NCBI RefSeq assembly: GCF_000241265.1
Contig: NZ_BAEE01000012.1
Span: forward strand, 37,984 to 101,983
Direction: 5' to 3'
Origin: Gordonia araii NBRC 100433
GTDB lineage: Bacteria; Actinomycetota; Actinomycetes; Mycobacteriales; Mycobacteriaceae
Length of the DNA: 64,000 bases
Made by a program: the position numbers and the translations under genes. The notes below the pieces were generated by a model. It saw nothing but the letters and a program-made list of their open reading frames with translations. It was not told where the DNA came from and ran no database searches. Positions 1 through 13,147 of this stretch are shown piece by piece; positions within the stretch are counted from its first letter, which is position 1; every line of letters begins with the position of its first letter.

Positions 1-35
1 GGTCTCATCGTTCGCGAAGTCCTCGGAGCACTATA

Positions 36-51
36 TGTGACTTGACTCACA
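36..51. promoter_or_regulatory. CRP/GlxR-type operator
   Basis: The sequence reads TGTGA-N6-TCACA, a perfect match to the symmetric CRP/GlxR consensus. A further TGTGA half-site lies at about 62-66. The site is about 210 bases upstream of thiC, so it could act on the thiC leader transcript or on a gene to the left of the window. A TAGTGT box at 77-82 is a possible -10 element for the thiC transcript, but I see no good -35 partner. The site is read directly; its target is inferred. Confidence 0.5.
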
Positions 52-164
52 TCGTACAGAATGTGACTGATGTGGCTAGTGTGATTACTTCTTCGCCATC
101 AACCCGATACTCGACGGTGACTGTCGTAGGCTGTGCCCTGCGGAGGAATCCGCGCACAACCCCA

Positions 165-2811
<2,647 letters not shown>

Positions 2812-2867
2812 CGGGCCGTCGTGGTCACTATGTCCACGAGGCCCGCGTCAGACGACGATTTTGACGG

Positions 2868-3401
2868 TCAGCGCCACATCCAGAAGTTCACCTGGCGCAC
2901 GTTGTTGAGGTAGGCGTGGCCGAGCCAGACGCCGTTGGGCAGCATCCGCAGCTCGTCGTGTCCGAACCCGAGGCCGCTGCGCGAGTAGTCGATGCGCATG
3001 ACCGCACGCCCGTCCCGGATCGAGCGCGCGACGAAGACGTTGGCCGGAAGCACCTCGGTGCCGGCGAACGGATTGATCAGCCAGCCGCGGTGGAAGTTCT
3101 TACCGGTGAACACCAGTCCCATCGCGGAGGTCGCGGCCGGATTCGGCGGGCCGAGCGGACGGGCCTGCCCGTGCAGCGCGACGTTACGGGGCAGCGGTCC
3201 GATCCGCAGGGTCGCGAACAGCCGATCGAACTGGGCCTGGCTGCAGGTCTCGCGGAGCGCGGTCACGGATGCGCCGACCGTCGCCCGAGAAGATGCGCTC
3301 GGACAGGGAACGGCCGCGGTGGCCGGGGATACCAGCGGCACGCTGACCAGCGCGAACGCCGCTGCCGCGATCGCAGCACGGCGCAAATGGAGGGATCTCA
3401 T
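2868..3401 (-). CDS. secreted protein of unknown function
   Basis: The product has 177 residues. It begins with a typical signal peptide (MRSLHLRRAAIAAAAFALV, then an Ala-rich stretch ending near ATAAVPC), so it is exported. The start is the ATG at 3401, which has AGGAG about 8 bases upstream; the frame stays open far upstream but only as antisense to the transporter gene. The mature part has two cysteines (in VPCPS and ETCSQ) that could form a disulfide, and ends in a Trp-rich VNFWMWR tail. I do not recognise a family. It diverges from the MHS transporter at 3489 across a short intergenic region. Confidence 0.75.
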   Translation of the reverse strand: MRSLHLRRAAIAAAAFALVSVPLVSPATAAVPCPSASSRATVGASVTALRETCSQAQFDRLFATLRIGPLPRNVALHGQARPLGPPNPAATSAMGLVFTGKNFHRGWLINPFAGTEVLPANVFVARSIRDGRAVMRIDYSRSGLGFGHDELRMLPNGVWLGHAYLNNVRQVNFWMWR

Positions 3402-3488
3402 GGCAACTCCTTTTTGCCCGATTCCGACCCACCTCCGGATTACTCCCTTCCTAGCCAGGACGCAAGAAGTCGGGTTACATAGGCATAG

Positions 3489-4841
3489 ATGGCCAATTCG
3501 TCCACCGCAGCGCCCCACCCCGTCCCGTCGACACGCACGGTCCGCCGGGCCATCGGTGCCTCGGCGATCGGCAACGCCACCGAATGGTTCGACTACGGCG
3601 TCTACGCCGCGGCCACCACCTATCTGACCCAGGCCTTCTTCCCCGGCGAGTGGGGCAGCATCGGCACGATGCTGGGCTTCGCCGTGTCCTTCGTACTTCG
3701 CCCGCTGGGCGGTTTCGTGTGGGGCCCGATCGGCGACCGGGTCGGCCGCAAGCACGTACTCGCCCTGACCATCCTGCTGATCTCGGTGGCCACCGCGCTG
3801 ATCGGCGTCCTGCCAACGCACGCGTCGATCGGCGTCTGGGCTCCCGTCCTGCTCATCGCGCTGCGCGTCGTGCAAGGCTTCTCGACCGGCGGCGAATACG
3901 GCGGTGCAGCGACCTTCATGGCCGAGTACTCCCCCGACGCCAAGCGCGGCCGCTACGGCAGTTTCCTGGAGGTCGGCACCATGGCCGGGTTCGCCTCGGG
4001 AACGGCCATCGTATTGCTGCTCAACCTGATGCTGTCCGACGAGCAGATGTCGACGTGGGGCTGGCGTCTGCCGTTCCTGCTCGCCTTGCCGCTCGGCCTC
4101 ATCGGCTTGTACCTGCGCTCGCGTCTCGACGACTCGCCGGTGTTCACGGAGGTCGGCGAGAAGGCCGGCGACCGGGTCAACGTCTCGATGTGGGCGGCAC
4201 TGCGACGGACCGTCGTCCGGTACTGGCGGCCGATCCTCATCATGTTCGGCATGGTGGTGGCGCTCAACGTCTGCAACTACACCCTGCTCGCCTATCAGCC
4301 GGACTATTTGAAGAACACCATCGGTCTCAGCGAGGAGGCGGGATCCCAGGTGGTCCTCATCGGCCAGGTGCTGATGATGCTGGCGATCCCCTTCTTCGGC
4401 GCGCTGTCGGACCGGACCGGCCGCAAGCCGATGTGGTGGGGGTCGTTGATCGGGCTGTTCGTCTTCGCCCTGCCGATGTACTGGCTGATGGGCCAGGGCT
4501 TCGGCTGGGCGATCGTGGGCTTCGTCGTGCTGGGTCTTCTCTACATTCCGCAGCTGTCGACCATCTCGGCGACCTTCCCGGCGATGTTCCCCACTCAGGC
4601 GCGCTACGCCGGCTTCGCGATCTCCTACAACGTGTCGACGGCGATGTTCGGCGGCACGGCACCGCTCGTGAACGAGGCTGTCGTGAGCGGCACCGGCTGG
4701 CACCTGTTCCCGGCCGCCTACATGATGGGCGCGTGTGTCATCGGGATGATCGCGGTCTACTTCCTGCGCGAAACGGCCGGGGTGTCGATCCGCGGTACGA
4801 AGACGCCGAAACAGGGTCTCGAGCCGCAAATGACGGCCTAG
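3489..4841 (+). CDS. MFS transporter, metabolite:H+ symporter (MHS) family
   Basis: This 450-residue protein has about twelve hydrophobic segments and the MHS signatures: NATEWFDYGVYA at the start of helix 1, the DRVGRKH loop between helices 2 and 3, and RVVQGFSTGGEYGGA in helix 4. Members of this family import small organic acids, betaines or similar solutes with protons (ProP, ShiA, KgtP); the substrate cannot be read from sequence. The nearest upstream gene is a divergent secreted protein. No thiamine link is evident beyond position. The ATG at 3489 has no clear ribosome-binding site, so it may be translated from a leaderless message. Confidence 0.9.
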   Translation: MANSSTAAPHPVPSTRTVRRAIGASAIGNATEWFDYGVYAAATTYLTQAFFPGEWGSIGTMLGFAVSFVLRPLGGFVWGPIGDRVGRKHVLALTILLISVATALIGVLPTHASIGVWAPVLLIALRVVQGFSTGGEYGGAATFMAEYSPDAKRGRYGSFLEVGTMAGFASGTAIVLLLNLMLSDEQMSTWGWRLPFLLALPLGLIGLYLRSRLDDSPVFTEVGEKAGDRVNVSMWAALRRTVVRYWRPILIMFGMVVALNVCNYTLLAYQPDYLKNTIGLSEEAGSQVVLIGQVLMMLAIPFFGALSDRTGRKPMWWGSLIGLFVFALPMYWLMGQGFGWAIVGFVVLGLLYIPQLSTISATFPAMFPTQARYAGFAISYNVSTAMFGGTAPLVNEAVVSGTGWHLFPAAYMMGACVIGMIAVYFLRETAGVSIRGTKTPKQGLEPQMTA

Positions 4842-4982
4842 CTCCGACGATTGCTAGCCTCCCCTCATGGAGCCGCCGCGGGGAGCGATACCACCACCAA
4901 CGACACCGTATGTTTCACCATCTTCACGGCCCCCGGACAGCCTGTACGCGGCTCACCCGAACCCGAATCCGGCGGACGGGTC

Positions 4983-7082
<2,100 letters not shown>

Positions 7083-7091
7083 GGGTCCAGA

Positions 7092-8123
7092 TTAGCGCGC
7101 CAGTTGCTCGACGATCCGCGCCGCTGTGGCTGGCGCCAGCACGATGCCGTTGCGGCCGTGCCCCGCCGCGACGAGGGTGCGGTCGTCGATGCGCTCGACG
7201 ATCGGCATGCCGTCGGCCGAGCACGGCCGGATCCCCGCGGCCGCCTCGACGAGGTCGTAGGTGCGCAGGCCGGGCATGACCTCGATCGCGTCGGCGAAAA
7301 GGTCGGCCACTCCGCCTGCTTGCGGGTCTCGGTCGTCGGCCGATGCCGGCTCGTACTGCGTGGCCCCGACGACCAGCCCGTCCGAGCGCGGCACCAGATA
7401 GACGTTGCGTCCCTCGACGCGCGCGCGAACCACTTTCGCCGGCACCGGGACCGAGAAGCGGTTGCGGCGCAACCGCAGAATCTCCCCCTTCGCCGGAGTG
7501 AGGTGGACATCCGGGAGCAACTCGGAGGTGCCCATCCCGGCGGCGACCAGCACCTGATCGGCGGGGAGGTCTCCCAGTGCGTCGACCTGCCCGCGGTGCC
7601 AACCGACACCGGCGGCCGTCAGTTCGGTACGGAAGGCATCGAGCAGCCGACGGTTGTCCAGTGCTCCCTCACCGCTGGCGAGGTATCCGCTGTGCACGCG
7701 GGTGCTCAGCGCGTTCTCCTGGGTGCGGATCTCCCGTGCCCGCAGCGGCGTGAGCCGGTCGGCGCCGATCTGCTCGGCCCAGACGAACTGCGCCAGCTGC
7801 CGCAGGTACTCGCCGTCGGCGGCCGTGGTGGCGACGAAGAGCGAGTCGTGCGCCGACCAGATGGCCGGGTCACCGAGGCGTTCGATCCACCGCGGCCAGC
7901 GCGCGGTCGATTCCGCCGACAGGGCGAGGAGTGGCGCTTCGCCGGGGTGGCCTTCGCCCAGCGAACCGAGCATTCCCCCCGCGACATGCGCCGCGCGCTT
8001 CTGCGGACCGGCATCGTAGATGTCGACGCGCCATCCCGCATCGGCGGCGGCGAGCGCGCAGATGCTGCCGATGATGCCGCCCCCGACCACCGCCAACGTG
8101 GGTACGGGGCGGGTCGGAGTCAC
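7092..8123 (-). CDS. thiO: glycine oxidase ThiO
   Basis: ThiO is a flavoenzyme that oxidises glycine to dehydroglycine (iminoglycine), the nitrogen donor for ThiG. The FAD-binding VVGGGIIGS is at residues 12-20, and the C-terminal [16 protein letters not shown] plus [13 protein letters not shown] segments complete the DAO-fold flavin site. The GTG at 8123 gives 343 residues. It is preceded by TAGGCT and 7 bases, consistent with a leaderless transcript; the longer open frame would run back into thiE. Divergent from thiE with only 30 bases between them. Confidence 0.94.
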   Translation of the reverse strand: MTPTRPVPTLAVVGGGIIGSICALAAADAGWRVDIYDAGPQKRAAHVAGGMLGSLGEGHPGEAPLLALSAESTARWPRWIERLGDPAIWSAHDSLFVATTAADGEYLRQLAQFVWAEQIGADRLTPLRAREIRTQENALSTRVHSGYLASGEGALDNRRLLDAFRTELTAAGVGWHRGQVDALGDLPADQVLVAAGMGTSELLPDVHLTPAKGEILRLRRNRFSVPVPAKVVRARVEGRNVYLVPRSDGLVVGATQYEPASADDRDPQAGGVADLFADAIEVMPGLRTYDLVEAAAGIRPCSADGMPIVERIDDRTLVAAGHGRNGIVLAPATAARIVEQLAR

Positions 8124-8153
8124 GGTTGTGAGCCTATCGCTACCGTGGAGCCC
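8124..8153. promoter_or_regulatory. divergent thiO/thiE leaderless promoter region
   Basis: In just 30 bases there are two outward-facing -10-like boxes: TACCGT (8141-8146) with 7 bases to the thiE GTG, and, on the other strand, TAGGCT (8136-8131) with 7 bases to the thiO GTG. Each spacing would start transcription at the start codon itself. The -35 regions would have to lie in the opposite gene. No TPP aptamer fits in this space, so these genes seem to escape the riboswitch control seen at thiC. Confidence 0.55.
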
Positions 8154-8825
8154 GTGAATCGTCGCGAACGCTTGGCCCGATCGTCGCTGTATCTGTGCAC
8201 CGACGCGAGGCGGGAGCGCGGCGATCTGCTCGACTTCGTGGCCGCCGCACTGGACGGCGGCGTCGACATCGTGCAGTTGCGGGATAAAGGATCGCCGGGC
8301 GAGCGCGAGTTCGGTGCGCTGGAAGCCGGGTTGGAGCTGAATATCCTGGCCGACCTGAAGACGTTGACCACGCGCGCCGGGGCGTTGCTCGCTGTCAACG
8401 ATCGGGCCGACATCGCCATCGCCGCCGACGCCGATGTCCTGCACGTCGGCCAGGATGATCTGCCCGTAGCCACCGCCCGGCGCCTGGTCGGCGGCGACGT
8501 GATTCTCGGCCTCTCAACGCACGATCCCGACCAGGCATCGGCTGCCTCGGCCAATCCCGATGTCGACTATTTCTGCGTCGGCCCGTGCTGGGCCACTCCG
8601 ACCAAACCCGGCCGCCCGGGCACCGGCCTCGATCTCGTCCGCCACGCCGCATCGCTCCCGACGAACCGCCCGTGGTTCGCGATCGGCGGCATCGACGTGG
8701 ACCGGGCACCGCACGTGGCCGAGGCCGGGGCGAGCCGGGTCGTCGTCGTGCGGGCGCTGACCGACGCCGCCGATCCTGCCGCGGCCGCCGTGGCCTTGAA
8801 GACGGCAGTCATCCCACGGGTATAG
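8154..8825 (+). CDS. thiE: thiamine-phosphate synthase ThiE
   Basis: ThiE couples HMP-PP and thiazole phosphate to thiamine monophosphate. The 223-residue TIM-barrel protein shows VDIVQLRDK (diphosphate contact), [18 protein letters not shown], a [16 protein letters not shown] loop and the closing FAIGGID phosphate loop. The GTG at 8154 is chosen because a TACCGT box ends 7 bases before it; GTG 8145 is a possible alternative three codons earlier. It is convergent with the DUF222/HNH gene and divergent from thiO. Confidence 0.93.
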   Translation: MNRRERLARSSLYLCTDARRERGDLLDFVAAALDGGVDIVQLRDKGSPGEREFGALEAGLELNILADLKTLTTRAGALLAVNDRADIAIAADADVLHVGQDDLPVATARRLVGGDVILGLSTHDPDQASAASANPDVDYFCVGPCWATPTKPGRPGTGLDLVRHAASLPTNRPWFAIGGIDVDRAPHVAEAGASRVVVVRALTDAADPAAAAVALKTAVIPRV

Positions 8826-8922
8826 CGACCCCATGCGGCGGCACCGTCCAGGCGTTCGGACGCCGTGCTGGTCGCCGATGCGCTCCGATTCGAGGACCGA
8901 GGTCCGAGGCCTTTCGTCCAGG

Positions 8923-10608
8923 TCAAAGTGTTGTGTAGCCGAGCCGGTTGCAGATTCGCGTTTCGGTGGGCGACGGCTGTTCCCCTGCAGGCCGAACGTT
9001 GTCCGCGCCGGCAGAATCCGCGCCGGCCTCCGCTGGCCCAGCACAGGTTCGCGGGTGGTCGGTCGGACAATCGGGCGGATCGGGATCGGCCTCTCCCCGG
9101 TGTTGGCGGAGTCGTTTGACCGAACTGGCGCGCCGGGCGAGATCGTCGGGATGGTGTGTGTCGTTGATGCGGGGACGACTGAGAGTTCCGTCGCGGCAGC
9201 GCAGGCGCCAGACCACGCGCCCCGCGTCGGGACCGCGACGCCGATAGGCGGTTTCCCACTGCCCCGCGCGGTCACCGACGGCGCGGTTGTGCCGGCCGTC
9301 GGCGGGCGTGAGCTTGTCGATATCGGTGGCACCGCCCTTGGCCCAGTCGGGCAGATGATGCATCTGACTGGCGACGAGCGGAGCGTCGCAGTCGGGTGCG
9401 CTACACCCGCGATCCCGCGCGAACAGGGCCAAACGCTGAGCCAGCGTCGCCGATCGCTTAGCCCGCCCCTGATACAACACGTCACGGGTGTGGTCCGCGA
9501 ACACGACCAGCGACGGGTCCAGATGCGCGGCGAGAGTCACCAGGTCGCCGATCGGCACCAACGATCCGGTGGCGGTCAGCGCGGTGCCGCAGCCTGCCTT
9601 GATCTCGGCCAGGCTGGCCGTGATCACCAACTGCCCCGGAATGCGCTTGGGTTTGCCCAGTCCGCCGTGGCCGATCACGTAGTCCAGAAACGCCTCGAAC
9701 GCATCGTGGTTGCGTTGGGCGATACTGCGATGATCGCGCTGCCGGGCCCGCGTGAGCCGTTCGCGGGCCTCGTCGGTGTCGGCGACATCTTCGACCGATC
9801 CGAACAACCGCTCCGCCTGCGGGTCGTCGGGATTGTTCATGCCCGCCACAGCCCAATTGGCCAACAACAGCTCGAATTTCGCCCGCACCACCGGAGTCAG
9901 GCGGCCGGTGAGATCGGTCATCGTCTGCCGATCTTGGATACCGATGAACAGGCTGCGAACTCGCTGGCGATCGGTCTCGTCGGTCAGGCGGCCGTCCGGG
10001 TCGAGCAACTCGACCAGCCGACGGCCGGCTCGCGAGAGTTCACCCGGCGCCAGCTGCGCGGCCATACCCGCCAGATCCGCCTCCGCGGACTCCTTCACCT
10101 CGGCCGGCAACGAGTGCGGCAGCTCGCGCATCACCGCCATGATCACCGCTACGTGCTGGTGACCGATATCCCCGGCGGTCACCGCGGCCGCCGTGGCGGG
10201 CAGTGCCGGCGGCAGCGTCTGCCCGGTCATGCCCGTGAGCTTCGCGATCTTCTGCGCCTGCCCGTAGCGGCGACGCGCTTCCGAGCGGCCCAGCCGCAAC
10301 CCGTGCGACAACCAGGTGGACAACCGCACGAAGCCCTCCCGCTCATGTGCTCCACGATCATTGACTTCGGTCAACAGCTGAGCGTCGAACCCGACCTGAC
10401 GCCGACGCAACCGCTCACTGATCCGCGCGGTCTCCAACAGACCGTCCTCGGTCACCGCCGACAGCGGTGCCGACGCCGCCTTCGCCAACGCCGCATCCGC
10501 CAACCGCACCAGCTCCAGCGGCGACTCGGGCAGATCGACGGCCGAACCCGCCACCGGCCGGGACTCGACGCCGATCGCCGTTCCGTCCGGATCCCCCATC
10601 GGATTCAC
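8923..10608 (-). CDS. DUF222 / HNH endonuclease domain protein (13E12 repeat family)
   Basis: The 561-residue protein begins with the helical DUF222 region (LTEVNDRGAHEREGFVRL and LSHGLRLGRSEARRRYG) and ends with an HNH-nuclease-like module (FARDRGCSAPDCDAP, two Cys, then MHHLPDWAKGGATDIDKL and HNRAV). Such proteins are multicopy in mycobacteria and Gordonia; the first members were the 13E12 repeat proteins. Their role is unresolved; spread as homing-like selfish genes has been suggested. Upstream (10609-10700) are inverted GAACA/TGTTC words that could hold its promoter. ATG 10608 is used; a second ATG lies three codons in. Confidence 0.88.
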   Translation of the reverse strand: MNPMGDPDGTAIGVESRPVAGSAVDLPESPLELVRLADAALAKAASAPLSAVTEDGLLETARISERLRRRQVGFDAQLLTEVNDRGAHEREGFVRLSTWLSHGLRLGRSEARRRYGQAQKIAKLTGMTGQTLPPALPATAAAVTAGDIGHQHVAVIMAVMRELPHSLPAEVKESAEADLAGMAAQLAPGELSRAGRRLVELLDPDGRLTDETDRQRVRSLFIGIQDRQTMTDLTGRLTPVVRAKFELLLANWAVAGMNNPDDPQAERLFGSVEDVADTDEARERLTRARQRDHRSIAQRNHDAFEAFLDYVIGHGGLGKPKRIPGQLVITASLAEIKAGCGTALTATGSLVPIGDLVTLAAHLDPSLVVFADHTRDVLYQGRAKRSATLAQRLALFARDRGCSAPDCDAPLVASQMHHLPDWAKGGATDIDKLTPADGRHNRAVGDRAGQWETAYRRRGPDAGRVVWRLRCRDGTLSRPRINDTHHPDDLARRASSVKRLRQHRGEADPDPPDCPTDHPRTCAGPAEAGADSAGADNVRPAGEQPSPTETRICNRLGYTTL

Positions 10609-10758
10609 CCCCTCACCTGCGTCAACATCGCTCGAACATCTTGTTGTTCGTTGATAGATACGACACTATCCCCGACCTCTGACAAAACGACGAACTCACA
10701 GATGCCAGCGCTAACGAGTCGACCGCGGACCGGCGCTACTCGTGCCGATCGAGCCGGT

Positions 10759-11154
10759 CTAGCCGACGGCCTGTTCGTCGTCTCCGAGTTGCTGCACCGA
10801 CAGGACATTGCCGTCGGGATCGGCGAACCATGCGACGCGGGTGCCACCCGGGGTCGTCCAGATCGCGTGCTCGTCCTGGTCGAATCCGTCGTAGCGACGG
10901 AGTTCGACGCCGGCATCCGCAAGTTCGCGAACGGTCGCCTCGATGTCCTCGACGTTCCACCCGAGGACGGTGTACGGGGCAGACACGGGCTCGGCCGCCT
11001 CGGTCACCCGAAGCTGCCGGCCGGCGACGTCGTAGACATTCGCCGCGGGCGAGGCATGTACGCGGCGCAGACCGAGCACGCCGCCGTAGAACCGGTGTGA
11101 GGCCTCCAGGTCACGGCACGCAACGAAGGCGACCAACTCCGCCGAGTCGAGCAT
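10759..11154 (-). CDS. VOC (glyoxalase/bleomycin-resistance) family protein
   Basis: The 131-residue product has the two-half VOC pattern: FVACRDLEASHRFYGGVLGLRRV near the N terminus and WFADPDGNVLSVQQL near the C terminus. These small proteins bind a metal and act as lyases, dioxygenases or drug binders; no specific substrate can be read. The ATG at 11154 is chosen because the product then starts directly with the first VOC strand (MLDSAELVAFVA); the upstream in-frame extension is Gly-rich and not family-like. It is divergent from the HAD hydrolase gene. Confidence 0.82.
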   Translation of the reverse strand: MLDSAELVAFVACRDLEASHRFYGGVLGLRRVHASPAANVYDVAGRQLRVTEAAEPVSAPYTVLGWNVEDIEATVRELADAGVELRRYDGFDQDEHAIWTTPGGTRVAWFADPDGNVLSVQQLGDDEQAVG

Positions 11155-11312
11155 GTCGCCCAAGCTACCGCCGTTCACGCCCAGGAGGCACGAATCCCGC
11201 CCAGCACCGAGACCGGCCGTCGTGCCCGGTCCGGGTGGCAACGGGGCCGAGTGAGGAAGTGCGATGCGAGTCGGGAATGGTAGTCAACACACCGCCTGAC
11301 GAAGGGATCCAT

Positions 11313-12017
11313 GTGACCGACCGCCCACGACCGTCCGCCCTCCTCTTCGACCTCCAAGGAACGGCCACGGATTTCTACACCCCGGTGGTGGCCGGGCTGC
11401 GCGAGGCGTTCCCCGACGCCGATCACGACGAACTCCTCACGCGGTGGCGAGCGGGATACTTCGAGCAGACCGGCCCCGAGGCGCCCGTCGACGACGCCGG
11501 CTGGGTCTCGGTCCACGCCATCTACCGCGCGGCACTCGACGAAGTGCTGGCCGAGGCGGGGTTGCAGGCCGGCGACGACGTCTGCGAGGCGCTCAGCAGG
11601 ACGTGGCAGCGCCTGGAACCGTGGCCCGACTCGATCCAGGGTCTGTCCCGACTGCGCAGCCGCTACACCACCGCGACGCTCTCCAATGCCGACGTCGCGG
11701 CGGCCGTCCGGATCTGCAAGCACGCCGCGCTGCCGTTCGACGCCGTGTTCACCGCCGAGATGGCCGGCGCATTCAAACCCGACCCGCGCGCCTACCTGAC
11801 GGCGGCGCGCTACCTGGACGTCCCGACGTCGGAGATCATGATGGTCGCCTGCCACAAGTACGACCTGCGTGCGGCCGCCGAACTCGGTCTCGCCACCGCT
11901 TTCGTCGCGCGGCCGCTGGAGTTCGGCCCCGCCGGCTCCCCCGACGCCGAATTCGACGATGCCTTCACCATCAACGCGACCGACTTCCTCGACCTCGCCG
12001 ATCAACTCGACTGCTGA
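11313..12017 (+). CDS. HAD-superfamily hydrolase, haloacid dehalogenase-like
   Basis: The 234-residue protein carries the HAD motifs in order: the nucleophile Asp in LLFDLQGTATD, TLSNAD (motif II), the lysine in AGAFKPDPRAY (motif III) and MVACHKYDLRAAAELGLATAF. The layout and the final VARPLEFGP are like haloacid dehalogenase type II enzymes. Position +2 after the nucleophile is Gln rather than the Asp of phosphatases. The GTG at 11313 is preceded by GAAGGGA at good spacing; an ATG at 11277 is the alternative. The VOC gene at 12051 follows on the same strand. Confidence 0.83.
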   Translation: MTDRPRPSALLFDLQGTATDFYTPVVAGLREAFPDADHDELLTRWRAGYFEQTGPEAPVDDAGWVSVHAIYRAALDEVLAEAGLQAGDDVCEALSRTWQRLEPWPDSIQGLSRLRSRYTTATLSNADVAAAVRICKHAALPFDAVFTAEMAGAFKPDPRAYLTAARYLDVPTSEIMMVACHKYDLRAAAELGLATAFVARPLEFGPAGSPDAEFDDAFTINATDFLDLADQLDC

Positions 12018-12050
12018 CGCGCCGTCACGCGACTGTGGCAGCATCGGTAC

Positions 12051-12413
12051 ATGGGATCGATCACCCATCTGATCGCCGGCGTCCCCGTCTCCGACCTGGC
12101 CGCCGGAACCGACTGGTACACCCGATTCTTCGGCCGCGGCCCCGACCTGCACGTCGGCGGCGAGATCCTATGGGACGTCGACGAACACGCGACGCTGTTC
12201 ATCGAAGCCAACGCCGAACACGCCGGATCCGGACGCGTCACCTTCGGCGTGAGCGGGCTCGATGAACTGCTCGACGGCCTGACCGCACGAGGAATCGCCT
12301 ACGAGGCGGTCGAGACGTACGACAACGGCGTACGCCACGTCGATATCCCCGATCCGGATGGCAACGCCATCGCGTTCGCCGAGGCACCGGACCCGCCGAC
12401 GTCCCGGACGTGA
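12051..12413 (+). CDS. VOC family protein (glyoxalase-like)
   Basis: A 120-residue single VOC domain: ITHLIAGVPVSDLAAGTDWYTRFFGRGPDL at the N terminus and HVDIPDPDGNAIAFAEAP at the C terminus, with the metal-ligand style His and Glu near each end. It follows the HAD gene by 33 bases on the same strand and may be co-transcribed. It is not a close copy of the VOC protein at 10759. The substrate is unknown. Confidence 0.82.
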   Translation: MGSITHLIAGVPVSDLAAGTDWYTRFFGRGPDLHVGGEILWDVDEHATLFIEANAEHAGSGRVTFGVSGLDELLDGLTARGIAYEAVETYDNGVRHVDIPDPDGNAIAFAEAPDPPTSRT

Positions 12414-12477
12414 GGTCCGCGGACGCCGACGAACCGCCGTCGTTCCCCCGCCCCGAGGGGTGTTCCCGAAATCACGT

Positions 12478-12506
12478 TTGCACCCCATGGGTCACGGGCC
12501 TACTCT
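12478..12506 (+). promoter_or_regulatory. sigma70-type promoter for the leader peptide transcript
   Basis: TTGCAC at 12478-12483, a 17-base spacer, and TACTCT at 12501-12506 form a very good housekeeping promoter. Transcription would begin near 12513, which is the GTG of the 9-codon leader ORF. The spacing is read directly; use of the promoter is inferred. Confidence 0.7.
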
Positions 12507-12512
12507 GGCTGC

Positions 12513-12542
12513 GTGCACATCAAGCTCGTAACTCGCCCGTAG
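12513..12542 (+). CDS. putative leader peptide VHIKLVTRP
   Basis: A GTG-started, nine-codon ORF sits exactly where the upstream promoter should begin transcription, so it would be translated from a leaderless message. The peptide VHIKLVTRP includes Ile, Leu and Val, and uses the codons GTA and ACT, which should be uncommon in such high-GC DNA. Its TAG stop overlaps the first arm of an attenuator-like structure. It precedes a gene for a LeuA-type leucine-binding domain, so sensing of branched-chain aminoacyl-tRNA is a reasonable guess. Confidence 0.5.
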   Translation: MHIKLVTRP

Positions 12543-12578
12543 CGGGGTCTCACCGGCCGACCCCCGCTGCGGGGGTTG
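12541..12578 (+). promoter_or_regulatory. attenuator-like alternative hairpins
   Basis: Three segments can pair in two exclusive ways. AGCGGGG (12541-12547) is the exact complement of CCCCGCT (12562-12568). ACCCCC (12560-12565) pairs with GGGGGT (12571-12576) to form a strong terminator-like hairpin, extendable to 12558-12578. A ribosome ending at the leader stop (12540-12542) would cover the first segment and favour the terminator; one stalled at the Leu/Val codons would leave it free. There is no T-tract, which is common in actinomycete terminators. Confidence 0.5.
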
Positions 12579-12708
12579 CCTATTCACCCATCGGTCACTT
12601 CCCATATCGACCGAGAGCAGACTCCAGATGCACACCCGAAACTTCGCCCCGTCATTCTTCTCGCATACCACTGATCTTCCGACCGGCATCCGCGAGGAGG
12701 CACGCACC

Positions 12709-13074
12709 ATGTCTACCGAAGAACTCGCTGAACGCTTCGCCCCATCCGGCTCCATCCGGCTGAACTCGTGGTCCGCCGCACCCGCGGACGGGGACCGGCT
12801 GGACTGCCGCGCCACCATCGCCGTCGAGGGTCACGACCATTCGGTCCAGGCCCGCGCCACCGGCCAGCTGGGCGCCCTGACGTCGATGCTCTACGACCTG
12901 GGCGCCGGTGTCGAAATCCGCCGCCTGCACCAGCGCCGCGACGGCGACGAGTACGTCACGATCCTGCTGTGCGGCAACGACTACGACGAACGCTGGGCCG
13001 TCGGCTCCGGCGCCAACGGCGACGAGGCCAACCGCAACGCGCTGATCGCCGGCGCCAACCTACTGCCGCACTGA
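12709..13074 (+). CDS. orphan LeuA allosteric (dimerisation) domain protein
   Basis: The 121-residue protein resembles the C-terminal regulatory domain of 2-isopropylmalate synthase and lacks any catalytic barrel: a strand region (IRLNSWSAAPADGDRLDCRATIAV), a helix with Gly-rich turn (ATGQLGALTSMLYDLGAGVEI) and a second half (DEYVTILLC...RWAVGSG...NALIAGANLL). In LeuA this domain binds leucine. ATG 12709 is set by GAGGAGG 8 bases upstream; the frame is open to ATG 12628 without a ribosome site. It could bind leucine or pair with LeuA. The assignment is by remembered pattern, not by search. Its stop codon lies in the first unit of the 22-bp repeat array. Confidence 0.65.
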   Translation: MSTEELAERFAPSGSIRLNSWSAAPADGDRLDCRATIAVEGHDHSVQARATGQLGALTSMLYDLGAGVEIRRLHQRRDGDEYVTILLCGNDYDERWAVGSGANGDEANRNALIAGANLLPH

Positions 13075-13147
13075 CTGGGCACCCCACCTCCGCCGAGTGG
13101 GCACCTCACCTTCGCCGAGTGGGCACCTCACCTCCGCCGAGTGGGCA
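13070..13147 (+). repeat. 22-bp tandem repeat array, 4 units
   Basis: Units begin at 13070, 13092, 13114 and 13136 with an exact 22-base period; the core is GCCGAGTGGGCACC followed by a TCACC-type tail. The array sits between two convergent genes and overlaps both: the LeuA-like stop codon is in unit 1, and the last dozen or so codons of the Nudix gene run through the later units. Confidence 0.9.

Noticed and set aside
3402..4829. N-terminal extension of the secreted protein ORF on the minus strand
   Set aside because: It is antisense to the MHS transporter; the signal peptide and ribosome site at 3401 show the real start.
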